Shown: positions 8,021 through 8,941 of the stretch, in pieces | How the letters are laid out: each line of letters opens with the position of its first letter | Position numbering within the stretch: position 1 is the stretch's first letter | Source: Lysobacteraceae bacterium | Lineage (GTDB): Bacteria; Patescibacteriota; Patescibacteriia; JAACEG01 | Reading direction: 5' to 3' | Assembly (NCBI GenBank): GCA_011682665.1 | Contig: JAACEG010000017.1 | Coordinates: forward strand, 1-8,941 | Length of the DNA: 8,941 nucleotides | Position numbers and translations under genes: made by a program | Notes under the pieces: generated by a model | Databases searched by the model: none | The model's input: the letters and a program-made list of their open reading frames with translations, nothing else | Told to the model about the DNA's origin: nothing

Positions 8021-8374
8021 ATGAATCTTCTTTTAAAATGGTTAATAATGGTTTTATCAATTCTAATCAGCGCTTACTTAATTCCAGGAGTTTGGATAAG
8101 CGGAGCTTGGGCAGCTTTATGGCTGGCAATATTTTTAGGATTAGCTAACATAATCTTAAAGCCAATTTTAATTTTAATAACTTTACCCATAAGTATTTTA
8201 ACCTTAGGCTTATTTACTTTTGTAATAAACGGTTTATTAATTTTATTAGGTTCTACTATAATAAAAGGATTTTATGTAAAAGGATTTTGGTGGGCAATGT
8301 TATTTAGTATTGTCTTGTCAATAATTAGTTATTTTCTTAATAACATTTTTAATATTAATAAAAATAATAATTAA
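8021..8374 (+). CDS. YvlD-like four-helix membrane protein (PF04020, phage holin family IV type)
   Basis: Product of 117 aa, almost wholly hydrophobic, with about four membrane helices (roughly 4-22, 29-46, 50-78, 88-108) and a short Asn/Lys tail. The block LGLANIILKPILILITLPISILTLGLF (39-65), with its conserved N-x-x-x-KP and LP-x-x-x-x-TLG pattern, is the hallmark of the PF04020 family, which includes Bacillus YvlD. Length is typical. The family name mentions a phage holin but most members sit in ordinary bacterial chromosomes, and no phage gene is near. Function unknown; a role in envelope stress has been discussed for YvlD. The ATG at 8021 has no Shine-Dalgarno. It starts 19 bp after the terminal repeat of the preceding element, and I see no convincing own promoter. 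Confidence 0.88.
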   Translation: MNLLLKWLIMVLSILISAYLIPGVWISGAWAALWLAIFLGLANIILKPILILITLPISILTLGLFTFVINGLLILLGSTIIKGFYVKGFWWAMLFSIVLSIISYFLNNIFNINKNNN

Positions 8375-8513
8375 TTTTAATCTCTAAAAAATTTATAATT
8401 TCTTGAACTATGAAATGTCATTGCAAGTTCCGTAGTAAAAAAATAAATAATTTTAGCTGAAATTTGTTGAATTAAAATCAAACGCGTAAATTTTAAAATA
8501 TAAATTTTCAAAG

Positions 8514-8552
8514 AAAAAGGACGGTCCGATTGAATCGGTTCCGTCCTTTTTT
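8514..8552. terminator. Bidirectional rho-independent terminator
   Basis: AAAAAGGACGG (8514-8524) pairs with CCGTCCTTTTT (8541-8551), with an inner stem CCGA/TCGG (8526-8529 with 8535-8538). A T-run follows on the plus strand and an A-run precedes it. It sits between the convergent yvlD-like gene and the minus-strand gene ending at 8574. The stretch 8375-8513 before it is A/T-rich and holds no gene I can support. Confidence 0.9.
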
Positions 8553-8582
8553 AGTTAAGGCTATTTTTTAACCTTAACTAAA
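8550..8582. repeat. Inverted repeat overlapping the stop of the minus-strand gene
   Basis: TTAGTTAAGG (8551-8560) pairs perfectly with CCTTAACTAA (8572-8581), with one more T-A pair outside. It contains the stop codon at 8576-8574 of the minus-strand gene and directly abuts the terminator. In the minus-strand mRNA the two hairpins would stand in series; whether this one has a role of its own is unclear. Confidence 0.5.
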
Positions 8583-8941
8583 TATTTTCTCTCGCGCCTC
8601 CTTCGCGAGAGGAATTAAATTTTTATTCCAAAAAATTTTTGCTTTATTCCAAAAAATTTTCTGGAGATAAATTCTGGATGGGCGGTTTTCATAAATTTTC
8701 GCCCTTCTTTTTTCCATTTTTTTCATCGCCCTCATATTATTTTGGGCGAGTTTTTTTACTTCTTTTGGATCAGCTATTCCGGATTTAACTTCACTAAAAG
8801 CTCTTTCCATCTCCGCCTTTAAAACATCAGGGCGGATTTTCCTTTCCAGCGTGGCTTGCTTGAGTCGCGTGTCAAGGGCAATCACCCGATTATATTCCGC
8901 GACCGCCACGATGCGTCGGCTGTCAATCTGGTTGGTTAAAA
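8574..8941 (-). CDS. Unrecognised basic helical protein, C-terminal part, runs off the window
   Basis: The frame stays open to the right edge with no stop, so the true start probably lies outside. A GTG at 8909 would give 111 aa but is only one option. I do not recognise the protein. The visible part reads DSRRIVAVAEYNRVIALDTRLKQ, followed by charged, probably helical segments (AEMERAFSEVKSG, DPKEVKKLAQNNMRAMKKMEKRRAKIY) and a basic, aromatic tail with a short repeat KIFWNKA/KIFWNKN. No membrane helix, signal peptide or catalytic motif is visible. The upstream part is GC-rich for this window: 63 of 120 bases are G or C in 8821-8940, against A/T-rich DNA elsewhere. The tail returns to A/T-rich codons. 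This may mark a recently acquired or strongly constrained gene. The frame is supported by sensible amino acid composition and the terminator at its end. Confidence 0.6.
   Translation of the reverse strand, partial: LTNQIDSRRIVAVAEYNRVIALDTRLKQATLERKIRPDVLKAEMERAFSEVKSGIADPKEVKKLAQNNMRAMKKMEKRRAKIYENRPSRIYLQKIFWNKAKIFWNKNLIPLAKEAREKIFS
8622..8663. repeat. 21-bp tandem duplication inside the minus-strand gene
   Basis: Two copies of a 21-bp unit (8622-8642 and 8643-8663) agree at the first 18 positions (TTTATTCCAAAAAATTTT). The length is a multiple of three, so the frame is kept and a seven-residue unit is doubled (KIFWNKA then KIFWNKN). It looks like a slippage duplication. Confidence 0.8.

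Noticed and set aside
8021..8374. Prophage remnant, from the holin label of the protein family
   Set aside because: No lysin, structural or integrase gene is nearby, and PF04020 proteins are mostly ordinary chromosomal membrane proteins.
8417..8427. Third copy of the CATTGCGAG repeat (GTCATTGCAAG)
   Set aside because: Only 11 bases with one mismatch match and no partner arm follows; it may be a relic but is too short to support.

Overview
The window is AT-rich (A/T-dominated intergenic DNA, every gene I can read ends in TAA). It carries small, compact operons, short divergent forms of widespread proteins, and several families of palindromic intergenic repeats. No rRNA, tRNA or marker gene is present. 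The gene set and the repeat types fit a Candidate Phyla Radiation (Patescibacteria) genome best, but that assignment is inference. The standard code (table 11) explains all frames.

Layout. (1) 1-235: a palindromic CATTGCGAG-type repeat cut by the window edge, then an AT-rich leader. (2) 236-1901 (+): a two-gene unit, a divergent F1 ATPase beta subunit (atpD) and a minimal epsilon subunit (atpC), closed by a strong two-way terminator at 1934-1974. No other ATP synthase subunit is in the window. (3) 6678-1996 (-): a four-gene operon read leftwards, in order ABC ATPase, ABC-2 permease, GldG-like auxiliary protein with a periplasmic-type GIFT region, and a DUF4340 protein. It resembles the GldA-GldF-GldG plus DUF4340 locus known from many bacteria. 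Two of its internal gaps hold C/G-rich composite palindromes. (4) 6679-7143: a divergent intergenic region with a good sigma70-type promoter for each flank and, between them, a 214-nt element that folds into a closed multi-arm structure (6834-7047). (5) 7144-7818 (+): a lipoprotein cyclophilin (peptidyl-prolyl isomerase). (6) 7815-8001: a repeat with terminal inverted repeats whose left end overlaps the cyclophilin stop codon. (7) 8021-8374 (+): a small four-helix membrane protein of the YvlD/PF04020 family. (8) 8514-8552: a two-way terminator. (9) 8574 to the window edge (-): the C-terminal part of an unrecognised basic helical protein whose upstream part is markedly GC-richer than its surroundings.

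How the genes work together. The ABC operon encodes one membrane machine: a cytoplasmic ATPase drives the six-helix permease, and the two single-helix-anchored proteins (GldG-like, DUF4340) probably form its extracytoplasmic part. The substrate is unknown. The cyclophilin is probably anchored on the outer face of the membrane, where it could help fold exported proteins. The atpD-atpC pair would supply the catalytic and central-stalk subunits of an F-type ATPase whose remaining genes must lie elsewhere, if they exist.

The most interesting items are the folded element at 6834-7047, the isolated atpDC pair with its altered DELSEED loop and one-domain epsilon, and the repeat whose terminal inverted repeat supplies or overlaps a stop codon.
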